From Mycogone perniciosa (Eukaryota; Ascomycota; Sordariomycetes; Hypocreales; Hypocreaceae): a stretch of 64,000 nucleotides of DNA. The DNA lies in the NCBI GenBank assembly GCA_025331125.1, contig JAOALB010000007.1, positions 1 to 64,000 on the forward strand, given 5' to 3'. How positions within the stretch are numbered: position 1 is the first letter of the stretch; each line of letters begins with the position of its first letter. Below are positions 23,574 through 36,427 of the stretch, piece after piece. The notes beneath the pieces were generated by a model. That model was given only the letters and a program-made list of their open reading frames with translations, was not told the origin of the DNA and ran no database searches. The position numbers and the translations under genes were made by a program.

Positions 23574-26500
23574 ATGTCAGACCCCCATCGCGATGTCTCG
23601 CAATACAAATACTCGGCCATGTCCAACCTGGTCCTCCAGGCGGACCGTCGGTTTGTCACGCGACGAACCGATGAGGCCACAGGTGATCCCGAGTCCCTCG
23701 CCGGGCGCCTGAGCATCAAGCACATGGGCTCCCGAGTCGCGCGCGACGAGGCCCCAAAGCAAAAGAAGCAGCCTGGCCTCCCAGATATAGAGAGGGGGAG
23801 TCTTCAAGATGGACGGGATGTACTACTACGGGAACAACGGAAACGAAAGCCAGACGCCCAGCAACTTGGTGTTCTCGGCGCAAACGACGCTTTAATCGAG
23901 GGCATCACGTATCGACCTCGAACAGCTGCGACAAGGGCAACGTTCGACTTGATCTTGACCATCACCGCGACCAATCTGGGCGACGTACCGCACGAGGTTG
24001 TACGAAGTGCCGCGGACGCTGCGTTGGAATACCTGAAAGACGATGACATGAAGGATTTGGATAAAAAGAAGGAGATTGACGACATTCTTGGCACGACTCT
24101 GAGCCCCAAGCAATTCAACGAACTTGTGAATCTGGGGAAGAAGATCACGGATTACGATGCTCAAGACGATGATGAGGATGTTAACATGGGAGACAATAAT
24201 GGTGATGACGCGGAGATAGACGAACGACAAGGTGTGGCTGTCGCTTTCGATGAAGATGAGGAGGAAGGCGATATCGTCAATGAAGTACGGGATGAGTCTT
24301 CTGAAGATGAAGACGACAATGAAGACGAAAACGAGGAGGCTGCGGAAGAGGGTGATGCAGAGGCAGGCGACGAAATGATTCTCGACTCAGCTCCTTCAGG
24401 GGACAAGCGAAAAGACAAAACAAAGCCCTCACTACCAGCACGGGACATAGATGCCTTCTGGCTGCAACGTCAGATTGGTGTTTTTTATCCTGACGCTCAC
24501 GAGCAGACGGACAAGACGAAAGAGGCACTTCGTATACTTTCGGGAGAGCCTGATGAGGCAGGTGGAGAGGAGAAGTCACTTCGAGAGATTGAAAATGATC
24601 TCATGGAGCTTTTCGACTTCGAGCACCACGAGCTTGTCCAGACTCTTGTTGAAAACAGGGAGAAGGTCTTTTGGCTCACAAAACTCGCACGAGCGGAGAA
24701 TCCTGAACAGCGTGAGAATGTTGAGCGAGAGATGGCTTCAGAGGGTTTGCAGTGGGTTCTTAATGAGCTGCGAGGCAAGGCCGGAGTGGATGATGTCAAA
24801 AAGAAGAAGATGGACATCAAGATGGACATCGATATCCCTGCATCTTTTACCGCTGAAGCTCCGAAGACAGAACGTCCTGAGGGCCACCTGGTTGGTGGGT
24901 TGCAGCCAAAACGACTCATCAATCTGGAGAACCTTGTTTTTGATCAGGGGAACCATCTGATGACGAACCCGAAAGTCAGATTGCCTGAGGGATCTACAAA
25001 GAGGACCTTCAAGGGCTACGAGGAAATTCATGTGCCTGCCCCAAAGAAGCGGAACGATCCCGACGACATTCTCATTCCTATCACCGACATGCCCGAATGG
25101 TCACGACTCCCCTTCAGCACCGCCAAGTCTCTGAACAAGATTCAGTCGAAATGTTTCCCAACTGCGTTTGAGGATGACGGTAACATGCTTGTTTGTGCGC
25201 CTACTGGTAGTGGTAAAACAAACGTGGCTATGTTGACGATACTTCGAGAAATCGGCAAGAACCGCAACCCGGAAACCGGTGATATCGATCTCGACGCCTT
25301 CAAAATCGTCTACATTGCGCCTCTGAAGGCTCTGGTTCAGGAACAAGTTGGCAACTTTGGAAAGCGCCTAGAGCCCTATGGTATTCGCGTTGCTGAACTG
25401 ACTGGTGATCGCCAGCTCACTAAGCAACAAATTTCTGAAACCCAAATCATCGTGACCACACCAGAAAAATGGGATGTCATCACTCGAAAGGCTACGGATC
25501 TAACGTATACGAATCTGGTGCGCCTCGTTATCATCGACGAAATCCACTTGCTTCATGATGATCGTGGACCCGTACTCGAAAGCATTGTCAGCAGAACAAT
25601 CCGAAAAACCGAGCAGACCGGTGAGACTGTGCGACTTGTTGGTTTGTCTGCAACGCTGCCAAATTACCGAGATGTGGCCAGCTTTCTACGGGTGGATACA
25701 ATGAAGGGCATGTTCCATTTCGACGGTTCTTTCCGACCATGTCCTCTGCGTCAGGAATTCATCGGGGTCACAGATCGCAAGGCCATCAAGCAGTTGAAGA
25801 CTATGAACGATGTGACATACAACAAGGTCATGGAGCATGTTGGAACCAACCGAAACCAAATGATCATCTTCGTTCACTCTCGAAAGGAGACTGCAAAGAC
25901 GGCTCGGTACATCAGGGACAAAGCTTTGGAGATGGATACAATCAACCAAGTTCTTCGGCACGATGCTGGTAGCCGAGAAGTGCTGGCAGAGGCTGCAAGC
26001 CAAGCTACAGATGCAGATTTGAAAGACATTTTGCCGTACGGCTTCGGAATTCACCACGCCGGTATGAATCGAGTAGACAGAACCGATGTGGAGGACCTGT
26101 TTGCCAGGGGTGCCATTCAAGTCCTCGTATCTACTGCCACACTTGCTTGGGGTGTCAACTTGCCGGCTCATACGGTCATCATCAAGGGTACACAAATCTA
26201 CTCTCCAGAAAAGGGTAGCTGGGTTGAGCTGAGCCCTCAGGACGTTCTTCAGATGCTTGGTCGTGCAGGACGACCGCAGTTTGACACGTACGGTGAGGGC
26301 ATTATCATCACGACTCAAAGCGAAATCCAGTACTACCTATCACTCCTCAATCAGCAGCTGCCTATTGAAAGTCAGTTTGTCAGCAAGTTGGTAGACAATC
26401 TCAACGCTGAGGTGGTTCTTGGCAACGTCAGGACACGCGATGAAGGTGTCGAGTGGCTTGGATACACGTACCTCTTCGTTCGGATGCTGCGGTCCCCTGG

Positions 26501-29500
26501 TTTATATCAAGTCGGGGCAGAATATGAAGATGACGAAGCACTCGAACAGAAACGGGTTGACCTGATACATTCTGCTGCAGTGGCTCTTAGGAAATCAAAT
26601 CTTGTCAAATATGACGAGAAGACAGGCAAAATTCAGTCGACGGAACTGGGCCGCATTGCTTCTCACTACTACATCACATCCGGCTCCATGGATACTTACA
26701 ATAACCTCATTCAGCCGTCAATCACCACGATCGAACTCTTTAGAGTTTTCGCCCTGAGTGCCGAGTTCAAATACATCCCCGTGCGACAGGACGAGAAGCT
26801 GGAATTGGCCAAGCTACTGGGTAGAGTTCCAATCCCTGTCAAGGAGAGCATTGAAGAGCCTCACGCGAAGATCAACGTTCTACTTCAGGCCTATATCTCC
26901 CGCCTAAAGCTCGATGGCCTTGCTCTTATGGCAGATATGGTGTACGTCACGCAAAGCGCGGGCCGAATTTTGCGGGCCGTTTTCGAGATTGCCCTAAAGA
27001 AGGGTTGGGCATCTGTCGCGAAGACAGCTCTTGACCTGTGCAAGATGGCCGAAAAACGAATGTGGCCGACCATGTCTCCTTTGCGGCAGTTCCCAACCTG
27101 CCCACGAGATATTATTCAAAAGGCAGAGAGAATTGATGTTGGGTGGAGCAGTTACTTCGATCTTGACCCCCTCCGCATGGGCGAGCTTCTGGGAATGCCA
27201 AAGGCGGGTCGAACGGTGTGCGGACTTGTTGCTAAGTTCCCCAGGGTAGATGTTCAGGCACAAGTTCAACCCATGACAAGATCGATGGTGAAGGTCGAGC
27301 TCAGCATCACACCCAACTTCGAGTGGGACGATAGCGTCCATGGAGCAGCCGAAAGCTTCTGGATAGTGGTTGAAGACTGCGATGGCGAGGACATTCTCCA
27401 TCACGATACCTTCCTTCTTCGAAAGGAATATGCCGAATCAGAGTCCAATGAACACATTGTCGATTTCACAGTCCCCATCACCGACCCGATGCCCCCCAAC
27501 TACTTCGTGTCGGTCATTTCGGATAGATGGATGCATTCTGAAACACGACTTGCTGTTCCCTTCCACAAACTGATCTTGCCTGAAAAGTTCCCTCCTCACA
27601 CTGAATTGCTCGACCTCCAGCCTCTCCCCGTCTCAGCACTCAAGGTGCAGAGCTATGTGGAACTGTATCCAGACTGGAAGCAGTTCAACAAAATCCAGAC
27701 GCAGACTTTCAACTCACTCTACAAGACTGATCAAAATGTCTTTGTCGGAGCTCCAACAGGAAGTGGCAAGACAGTATGCGCTGAGTTCGCCCTCCTTCGT
27801 CACTGGTCACAAAGTGACTCAGGCCGAGCCGTCTATATCGCCCCGTTCCAGGAGCTTGTCGACGCACGTCTTCAAGATTGGCAGAAGAGACTCAGTCATT
27901 TGAATGGAGGAAAGGAGATTGTGAAACTAACTGGCGATACCGCTGCCGATCTCAAACTTTTGGAGAATGGTGACCTTATTCTCGCCACTCCTGCTCAATG
28001 GGATGTCCTATCAAGACAATGGAAGCGTCGGAAGAACGTTCAAACTGTGCAGCTTTTCATTGCCGATGAAACCCACCTTTTGGGCGGTCATATGGGTTAT
28101 GTATACGAGATCATCGTGTCCCGGATGCATTACATTCGCACACAGACTGAACTGCCCATGAGAATAGTGGCTTTGAGCGTTTCTTTGGCTAACGCTCGCG
28201 ATCTTAGAGAGTGGATTGATGCCAAGAAACACGACATTTACAACTTCAGTCCTCATGTCCGACCGGTGCCTCTTGAGCTTCATATCCAGTCCTTCTCCAT
28301 TCCCCATTACCCATCCCTAATGTTGGCAATGGCTAAACCCACTTATCTGGCCATTACTCAAATGTCACCAGACAAGCCAGCCATGGTCTTTGTGCCCAGC
28401 CGAAAACAGACCAGAGGAACCGCCCGCGACTTGCTCGCAGCATGCGTAGCGGACGATGACGAAGACCGTTTCCTCCACACTGATGTTAAGCAAATGAGAC
28501 CCCTCCTTGACCGTGTTCATGAAGAAGCGCTTGCCGAGGCCTTGTCTCATGGTATCGGCTATTACCACGAGGCTCTCAGTCAAAGCGACAAGCGCATTGT
28601 CAAGCATCTCTATGACAATGGTGCAATCCAGGTTCTCGTAGCATCTAGAGATGTTTGTTGGGAACTAACCAGCACTGCTCATCTCGTCATCGTCATGGGT
28701 ACGCAGTACTTCGAGGGTCGGGAGCATAGATATGTGGATTATCCTCTTAGCGAGATCTTACAGATGTTCGGCAAGGCGCTCCGTCCTTCCAAGGATGGAC
28801 GTGGCCGTGGTGTCCTCATGCTGCCACAAGTAAAGCGGGAGTACTACAAGAAGTTCTTGAACGAAGCCTTGCCCGTGGAGTCACATCTACATAACTACCT
28901 TCACGATGCCTTTGTCACCGAGATTAGCACCAAGATGATTGAGTCTGGTGATGATGCTATCAACTGGACAACATTCACATACTTCTACCGCCGACTTCTT
29001 GGAAATCCAAGCTACTATAGTCTGACGAGCACAACCCACGAGGGCTTGAGCAACTATATGTCGGACCTTGTGGAAACGACGCTACGTGAACTAAGTGAAT
29101 CGAAGATCATCGACTTCGATGAAGATGATGGTTCTGTGGCGCCGCAAAATGCTGCTATGATTGGCGCATACTACAATATTTCCTACATCACGATGCAAAC
29201 GTTCCTGCTCTCGCTCAGTGCCCGCACAAAGCTGAAGGGCATCCTGGAAATTGTCACATCTGCAACCGAGTTCGAGTCCATCCAAGTTCGACGTCACGAA
29301 GATGGTTTGCTGCGGCGTATTTACGACCGTATCCCAGTTAAGATGGCTCAACCTGTCCATGACTCGCATCACTTCAAGACATTTGTGCTCCTTCAAGCCC
29401 ATTTCTCTCGAATGCAGCTTCCAATCGATCTGGCTAAGGATCAAGAAGTCCTGCTCTCCAGGGTTCTCAGCCTTCTCAGCGCCATGGTTGACATATTATC

Positions 29501-30227
29501 ATCTGATGGTCATCTCAACGCCATGAACGCAATGGAGATGTCGCAGATGGTTGTGCAAGCCATGTGGGACAGAGATAGTCCTCTCAAACAGATTCCACAC
29601 TTCTCACCAGAGGTCGTCAAAGTAGCAAATGACTTTGGGTGAGTTTCATACAGATCCAATTCTTAAATACAATTCACTAACTGCTTTATCAGAATCAAGG
29701 ATATTTTTGACTTCATGGAGGGCATGAATCCAGACGAAAACCCAGAGTACAACAACTTGGTGAAACGCCTCGGCCTCTCACAGAACCAGTTGGCACAAGC
29801 AGCAAACTTCACAAACGACAAGTACCCCGACTTGGAACTCGAACATGAAGTGCTCGACGTGGATGAAATTAGAGCTGGGGAGCCGTCATATCTCAGCATC
29901 AAGATTACACGAAATATTGAGGAGGATGACGAGCATGACTCTACGGTACATGCACCGTTCTACCCAACAAAGAAGATGGAGAATTGGTGGCTGGTGGTCG
30001 GGGATGACAAGACCCGAAACCTGTTGGCTATCAAGCGAGTTACGATCGGCCGCGAACTGAGCGTACGCCTTGAGTATACCGTGCCATCAGCTGGTGAGCA
30101 CAACCTCAAGTTATTCCTAATGAGCGATAGTTACATCGGCGTGGATCAAGAGCGGGAGTTTTCGGTGATGGCAGCTGAGGGTATGGAGGTGGATGATGAC
30201 GATGACGAGGACGAAGATGAGGAGTAA
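23574..30227 (+). CDS. BRR2: U5 snRNP RNA helicase BRR2
   Basis: Two exons (23574-29638, 29693-30227) encode 2199 residues, close to the usual 2150-2200. BRR2 is the Ski2-like helicase of U5 snRNP that unwinds U4/U6 to activate the spliceosome. After the N-terminal plug (RRTDEATGDPESLAGR) and a long acidic stretch come two helicase cassettes. The first has Walker A APTGSGKT (near residue 541), DEIH, SATLPNY and QMLGRAGRP, so it looks active. The second has APTGSGKT (near 1391) but DETH, VALSVSLANA in place of SAT, and QMFGKALRP in place of GRAGRP: the known degenerate, regulatory cassette. Each cassette is followed by a Sec63 unit; the last (SYLSIKITRN, ending in SYIGVDQEREFSV) lies after the intron and ends in an acidic tail. 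The single 54-nt intron has a GTGAGT donor and a CTAAC branch site. Confidence 0.98.
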
Positions 30228-30997
30228 AGGCCGGTGTGCTCTCTCGCCAGTGTTGAATCTCTGCCAAAAACGGCTATGTACAGTATGGCAAGCTACGGAT
30301 GAATCTTAATAGGTGAATTTGCGAGAATCATGACACGACCCCGTGGTTATCGGCGACTCATATGACGATGATCTGCTCTTTAAGTATTGTTTTCTAGGTA
30401 AAACCGCAGTTATGGTGGCGCGTGGCTGTGGAACGACAGTTGCAGGGCCCAAGACAGTTGGAGAACTGGGGCGGGGAGAGCACAGGCTGGGATCGGGATA
30501 CCTCATCCAAGTCAGAAAAGGGGCATCAAAAGGTAGAGGAGTCGGATGAGAATGGTCGCGCGATCGGCATGCGCCATATTCAATCTCGCACGGCATTGGC
30601 CCAGAGCCTTACTGTGGTGTCTCGGCCTCGTGAATCGCGGTCTTGCCATGCTTACTGAGTCTCCATTAAAGGCCAGCATGTATGTCACGTGATGTATATC
30701 TGGTGACGTTTGACGTGTTTCCTGTGGTCGCCTTTATCCGCTCCAGTGTTTTTCCTTTCGTCACCCACCTCTTAGCATAACGCGGGCGAAGCTAGGAACC
30801 GTCAACTGCGCATTTCATCTTCGCAGCGCCTAGTTCCATCACGCAACACGCTTTGCGCCTCCATTGAACACGCCCTACACGCCTCGAAACGCGTCCGACT
30901 TGTCATTTCAGAGCTTTCTCGCAACTCGTGACGGTCGCGTGAATCCTACTCCTGCATGTCAGCATTGGACCTTGCGCATCGCCCCCCAGCGTTCGCC
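30228..30997. other. Intergenic region between BRR2 and the PWWP gene
   Basis: About 770 bp; the right part is the promoter of the PWWP gene and contains an ACGCGT box. An upstream ATG at 30956 is in frame with the PWWP gene but in a weaker context than the one chosen. Confidence 0.55.
30889..30894. promoter_or_regulatory. MCB-like box ACGCGT upstream of the PWWP gene
   Basis: ACGCGT lies 104-109 bp before the chosen ATG, almost the same distance as the box before ORC3. Regulatory function is inferred from the MBF/DSC1 consensus. Confidence 0.4.
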
Positions 30998-33088
30998 ATG
31001 GCAGACAACTCCAGCGAGAAGCCCGAGGCCACTACGCCTATCGCCAGCAACGAGGAAGCTTCTGCTTCTGAGCCAAAGGTCAGCGGCGAAAGTGAATTGG
31101 CTGCCAAGGACGAGGCCAAGCCCGAGGAAGAAGCTCCCAAAGAGGAGACGAAGGATTCTGACGGTGAGTTCCTATCGCGCGTTTTGCGCACTATTGCGCT
31201 CTCTTATCCAGGCACTTTTCATCCTGATTTGAATTGTTCTACCTCTTTCTACATGTTTCAACTCTGCGGTCACCCGAGCTGTGCTAACTGTTACCGCGAA
31301 TCAGAGTCCAAGGCGCCTGAAAGCGCGGAAAAATCTGCTGACGGCGCGTCTGAGAAGCCAGATGAAAGCGAGAAGAACCCGGGTGCTGATGGTGATACTG
31401 AGATGAAGGATGCCGCCGACACGACGGTCGCCGAGGGCGAGGCAGACACGACAGTTGCTGCGGCTGAGACTCCGGTGGCGAAGAGCAAAGCCCGCCGAAA
31501 GTCAACGGTGGGAGAGTCAAAGGCTAAGACACTCAACAAGAAGGGCTCCAAGGCACGCCTAACCCACATTGATGCCCAGCCCGGCGACCACTTCCTAGTG
31601 AAGCTCAAGGGTTTTCCTGCCTGGCCCGCCATCATTTGCGATGAAGACATGCTCCCACAAGCCCTCGTAAACAGCCGTCCGGTTTCGGCCGCTCGACCCG
31701 ATGGCGCCTACACCGAGGCTTATGCTGATGGCGGTAAGCGAGTCAACGACAGGAGCTTCCCTGTCATGTACTTGTACACAAACGAGTTGTGAGTTATTCT
31801 ACCCCAGTGCGTGGGTCGTGGCCATTGCTGATTGGCTGTACAGTGGCTGGGTCTCGAATACCGCCCTGTCCGAACTGAGTGCGGAGAAAGCCAGCGAGTC
31901 GATTCAGGAGAAAATGCGCAAGGATCTGAAAGCTGCGTTCGAACTCGCCGCCGAACACAACTCCGTTGAGCACTATAAGGAAATTTTGAAGAGCTACCAA
32001 GAGGAATTGATTGCCCAGGAGGAGGCCAGAAAAGAAGCTGCAGCCACCCCCAAGAAGTCCAAGAAGGCAAAGGCCAAGACTAGCGATGGGGATGAGGATG
32101 TGGATATGGCCGACGCAGAGGAGGCCCCCAAGTCCAAATCCAAGAAGCGAAAAGCCGAGGAGGATGTCAGCGTAAGTGTTGTGTGTCGATCAATGTGGTT
32201 CGAGTCACTAATGGACATCCTATCAGACCCCCCAGCGACCTGAATCTGTCAAGAAGCCAAAGATTAAGCTTAACACGTCATCTACGCCAAAGGCAGCAAA
32301 CGGAACATCTACACCTAAGGCCAAGGATGCCTCTGTATCCAAGACGGCCAAGCCCAAGCCTAAGAAGGGCAAGGAGGGTGGAGAGAAGAAAGCTGAGGCT
32401 CCAAAGGAGGCCAAGCTGACACCTGAGGAGCGACATGCTCGCAAGGAGGTACGTTTTTTGGTCCAGTTGTGGGGGGAATTCTGCTAACTCCCCCGTAGAA
32501 GGAGGTCTTGTATCTTCGCCACAAGCTTCAGAGGGGTCTTTTGACCAGGGAGCAACAGCCACGGGAGGATGAGATGGAGGCTATGTCTGGCTTCATTACC
32601 CTCCTGGAGAACTTCAACGACCTCGAGGTCTCGATCATCCGGGCTACCAAGATCAACAAGGTTCTCAAGGCTATCTTGAAGCTCGAATCTATTCCACGCG
32701 AGGGGGACTACAACTTCAAGAAGAGGTCTCAGTCATTGCTCGATAAGTGGAACAAGCTACTTGCTGGTGATGGGGCTGCGACCCCTGCTGCCAATGGCGT
32801 TAATGGAGGTTCGGAAACCAAAGCGGCGGAGAAGCAGACGGGAACCAACGGCGCCAAGGAAGACACCGAAGAAACGAAGTCTGAAAAGGGCACAGGCGAC
32901 GATGCCGAGGATACACCTGCCAAGGTGAAGGCCGAGGAAGAGAAATCCAAGGATGACGACAGCACCGAGAAAGAAAGCGAGAAGGCAGATGAGGAACCGG
33001 TACGTTGACCCACTCATTGAATCACCTAGTCAGAGACTGATTGTTATTATAGGCTACTACGTCTGATCCTGTTGAGGCCGCCGCTTGA
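30998..33088 (+). CDS. PWWP-domain chromatin protein with TFIIS-N/IBD-like helical domain
   Basis: Six exons (30998-31163, 31305-31788, 31844-32171, 32227-32448, 32499-32999, 33053-33088) give 578 residues. An acidic, Ala/Glu-rich N-terminus leads to a PWWP domain at about 145-240 (GDHFLVKLKGFPAWPAII, then FPVMYLYTNEFGWV across an intron). A Lys-rich linker with nuclear-localisation character (KSKSKKRKAEED) follows, then a helical domain near 401-500 (RHKLQRGLL to RSQSLLDKWNKLL) like the LEDGF integrase-binding or TFIIS N-terminal fold. The tail is acidic. PWWP proteins read methylated H3K36 and DNA; yeast Pdp3 and Ioc4 are candidates for comparison, but orthology is not settled. The ATG at 30998 (CGCCATGG) is preferred to the one at 30956. 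The last exon carries only 11 codons and a stop. Confidence 0.9.
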
Positions 33089-33937
33089 ACGCCTCAAGTA
33101 AGGTTGTTCTAAGATATCGGCTCTTCCAATGGCACTCTAATTGCGGTGTCTGTTCGACCAGGGATATGTTCATATTTGACTTCGGCATTGCTTTCCTCTG
33201 TGTGGCGCAAAAGGGGCTCAATGTTGTTTTCTGTCTGCCTTTTTTTCATTTCTTTCCTATATTATAAAAGGGGTCAAAATGCTCTGGATTGTTGGTGTAT
33301 GATAAATCGCCCATGCTGTTGGACGCATTGGAGCGTCACATGGCAGCGGAGGATATTACTACTTGCTTGGCTGCTGTTGGGTGGTCGAGACTTGCATGTT
33401 TCTTCCACAGCGGGAGATGAGGGTCACAAGGCTTCACGGACAGGGGAGAAGAAGGTAGGATTGGGTGTTTGTTTGACCCGGAGATGAGCGATACATGGAA
33501 AAGTAAGCTGGCGAGGTGGCTGGGACCCAAGGGCAAACGGGAGGAATAGCATTAAATATGCAGTCTTGTGTGATGGTTGCTCGATTTAGAGCAGGGGATA
33601 GGTAGGCATGTCTTTTGAGTTGAGAATCCCAAGGTACCTATTACTAGTTCACGAATATCATGAAACAAAGAAGCAAGAGATCCATGACTTGCGAAAACGA
33701 AACACTCAAGGCCTTTTGTCTGATGAAGCAGTTTGGTAAAGCAATTTGGTGTGTCTCCAGGGTAGCTATGACGTAGTGAGCCATGACCTAATAGCACTGT
33801 GATGCACTGTCTTCGTACTGTGTCAGGGACGCGTCTGGGGCAACTTCGCGTTTATAGAGCCTCAGTTCTACAGCCCATCAAGCTTTGATAATTGAGAATA
33901 CACGTTCGAGGCAGACGAGCGGACTTTCTAGATAAAA
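33089..33937. other. Intergenic region between the PWWP gene and ORC3
   Basis: About 850 bp with no credible gene. The right end is the ORC3 promoter with an ACGCGT box. Confidence 0.55.
33829..33834. promoter_or_regulatory. MCB-like box ACGCGT upstream of ORC3
   Basis: ACGCGT lies 104-109 bp before the ORC3 ATG. With the box before RFC2 it puts the same G1/S-type site in front of both replication genes of the window. Function is inferred. Confidence 0.5.
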
Positions 33938-36427
33938 ATGTCCAAGGAAGAAGAATCGCACAACACTTTTAGCCAAGAAGATCATCAGGTGAGTGAGTGG
34001 GTTACGCAACATATCCCGTGCTGGCGCTGAACCCGTGAGCCTAGGCTGCCTTCATCTTTGACCCTGATGACAATGATGATGCTCGGCGTGAACGACCAGC
34101 AAAACGGCGAAGGGTAGCAAAAAAGACTGTACAAGACGATGATCAAAAAGATTCATCACCGTCATCGTCTCTATTCTTCCCACTTTTGGGAGGTCTGGAA
34201 AGTCCCGGATGTGTCCAGCGGCGGCAGCAATTATTCGAAGAGAGCTGGGCTATGATTGACACCCGCATACAGGTGATGCCGCCCAAAACACCTCAACTGC
34301 GAGGCTGGGAATTGTATTGACAATATCCAGGGCATTTTGCGAGACTCGAACTCTGCAACGCTTGATCATGTCTTGGCGTTTGTCAGTACAGCGAAGTCAG
34401 AATGGTAAGAACCGCTATAAGGTCTATGCGGTTGAAAGAGTGCACGATACTGACATGCTTTTAGTGGTAGCAAGATTCCTTCCGCCTTCATCATTACGGG
34501 ACCAGACATCTCCTCGCAGGATTTATTGTTTGAACAACTATCGGAGACGCTGCAGGAGGCTTCTGTTAGCAAGTTTGTGAGACTGCGGTCCTCGGAAGCA
34601 GCCAATCTGAAAGGAGCTCTCAAAAAGATTATCCGTGATGCCACGTCCAAAACATCAGAAGATGATGGCAACGAAGATTTGCAAGTCGGACAAGGGCAAG
34701 ATGTGAGTACTAATTTTACAAGAGGCCATCCTTGAGAGTTACTTATGCTTTCTCCTAGGGCCGACGCTATCTCGACTATGACCTCGAGGCTCTGCATGCG
34801 TTCATCAAGTACCAGCACTGTGATCATGTGTTTGTGGCGTTTCAAGATAGCGAGGCGTTTGATAGCAGTCTGCTGTCTGAGCTGATTGATCTTTTCAGGT
34901 ATGTCTGCCGCTTCACTTATGCTGACATTAGGGGAATTTGCTAATGGGAGGAAAGTTCATGGCGACCACGGATACCATTTACTCTCTTATTCGGAATTGC
35001 CACATCCATCGAACTCCTCCAGGCCCGCTTGTTGAAGTCAGCGTGTCGATTGATCCACGGCGAACAGTTCGACTGTGTACAGACAGAGACAATCCTAGAA
35101 AGTGTTTTCAAGGGTGCTGTAGCAGCAAGCGATGCGCCACTACGACTGGGAGCACAAGTACTTGGAGGGATGCTAGACCGCCAAAAGGAACAGGTCGCTG
35201 GTATCCAGGCATTCATCAGCTCGCTCAAGGTGAGATGCAATGATTATCAAGTAGGCCATTCGTTACATAGCTGACATGCAGTAGTATGCCTACATGTGCC
35301 ATTTCTACGCAAACCCACTCAGTATCCTCCTGGCACACGAGGCTGGAGGTGATAACGACATTCTCCAGGCAGAGCATGTTGAGGCGATACGGCATTTACC
35401 CTCGTTTCGTAACGAAGTCGAAAGAGCACTCGACCTTGCCACCCCGGAGTCTCTCAGGTGTGCAAGGCAATTCCTCGAAGAAGACGAGTACCTGGTTGCT
35501 AGAGTCAGAGCCAACGAAGTTGTTCGACAGAACTGGATAGATGATCGTCTGCGTTCACTGCTTGTTGCAGAGGCTGTCGGGGCATTACACTCGGCGTTTT
35601 CACGAACATATGTCGACGCTATGACTAACGCCCACCGAGAGGACGGAAGCGCAAACTTGGTGGAGTGTATTCGACGAATGGACGCCGAACCCCTCTTGAC
35701 TATGCTGAATCGAATAATATCGATACTCAAGGAAGGCGAGCCAAGTGTTCATCTTGCTCCAGCTTCCAGGACTGAAGATTGTGAGCTGCAAACCTCCCTC
35801 GAAGATATCGGAGAACGTCTTCAACGGCTGCTGCGGGCGGTGCAGGAAAAAGGCATTAGTCTACGCAGCAAATACAGCGGGCAGAGCAAAGTTATGCGGA
35901 CTACGGTTATCGCGCAACGTGTGCAGCTGAGCCGTGACTCGGCGGCTCTCCGAGAGGAAGATAAGCAGCTGACGGAGATTGTCGACGCAGTGACGGAACT
36001 GTTGACGTCGCACTTCCAAGACTCTCCGCCAAGTAGTGTGCTCTTCTCAGAGGCCTGGCTCTACGATTCCAAGTCACCTTTACGGGATGTCATGGTACCA
36101 CGCCCACGGACGACATTTGAGCGCAGCCTGGGTCGACCACATGACTATCTCTCTTGCGAATGCTGTAACAGCGGCGCGGGCGATGACATTATGCAGGCGA
36201 CGCTTCCAGCCACAGCTATTCTGTACCATCTCTACCTCGAGACCGGCAACCTGATTAACGTGGCGGACCTGTGGATGGCGTTTTATGCACTATTGGGAGA
36301 GAAGGAAGGAGATGAGCGGAAAGCCCTGGTGATGTTCTATCGAGGCTTGGCAGAGTTGCGGGCATTGGGCTTCGTGAAGGGCAGTAAGAAGAAGGTTGAT
36401 CACATTGCCAAGGTTAGGTGGCTTTGA
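33938..36427 (+). CDS. ORC3: Origin recognition complex subunit 3
   Basis: Seven exons (33938-33988, 34045-34272, 34331-34404, 34465-34702, 34759-34898, 34956-35229, 35285-36427) give 715 residues, as usual for ORC3. ORC marks replication origins and, with Cdc6 and Cdt1, loads MCM helicases; ORC3 is an AAA+-like subunit without ATPase motifs. Family signs are the basic N-terminus followed by FPLLGGLESPGCVQRRQQLF, GILRDSNSATLDHVLAFV, the sensor-like SAFIITGPDISSQ, RIPFTLLFGIATSIELLQA with ARLLKSACRLI, YMCHFYANPLSIL, and the C-terminal winged-helix end DIMQATLPATAILYHLYLE and LMFYRGLAEL-like helix (here VMFYRGLAELRALGFV). All introns are GT-AG and frame is kept at every junction. The length of the coding region before the first intron is only 17 codons. 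Confidence 0.95.

Noticed and set aside
23574..30227. Second helicase cassette of BRR2 as a sign of gene decay
   Set aside because: Degenerate motifs in the C-terminal cassette are normal for BRR2 in all eukaryotes.
30956..30997. Upstream ATG of the PWWP gene
   Set aside because: In frame, but in weaker context than CGCCATGG at 30998, which starts the usual acidic N-terminus. Not excluded.
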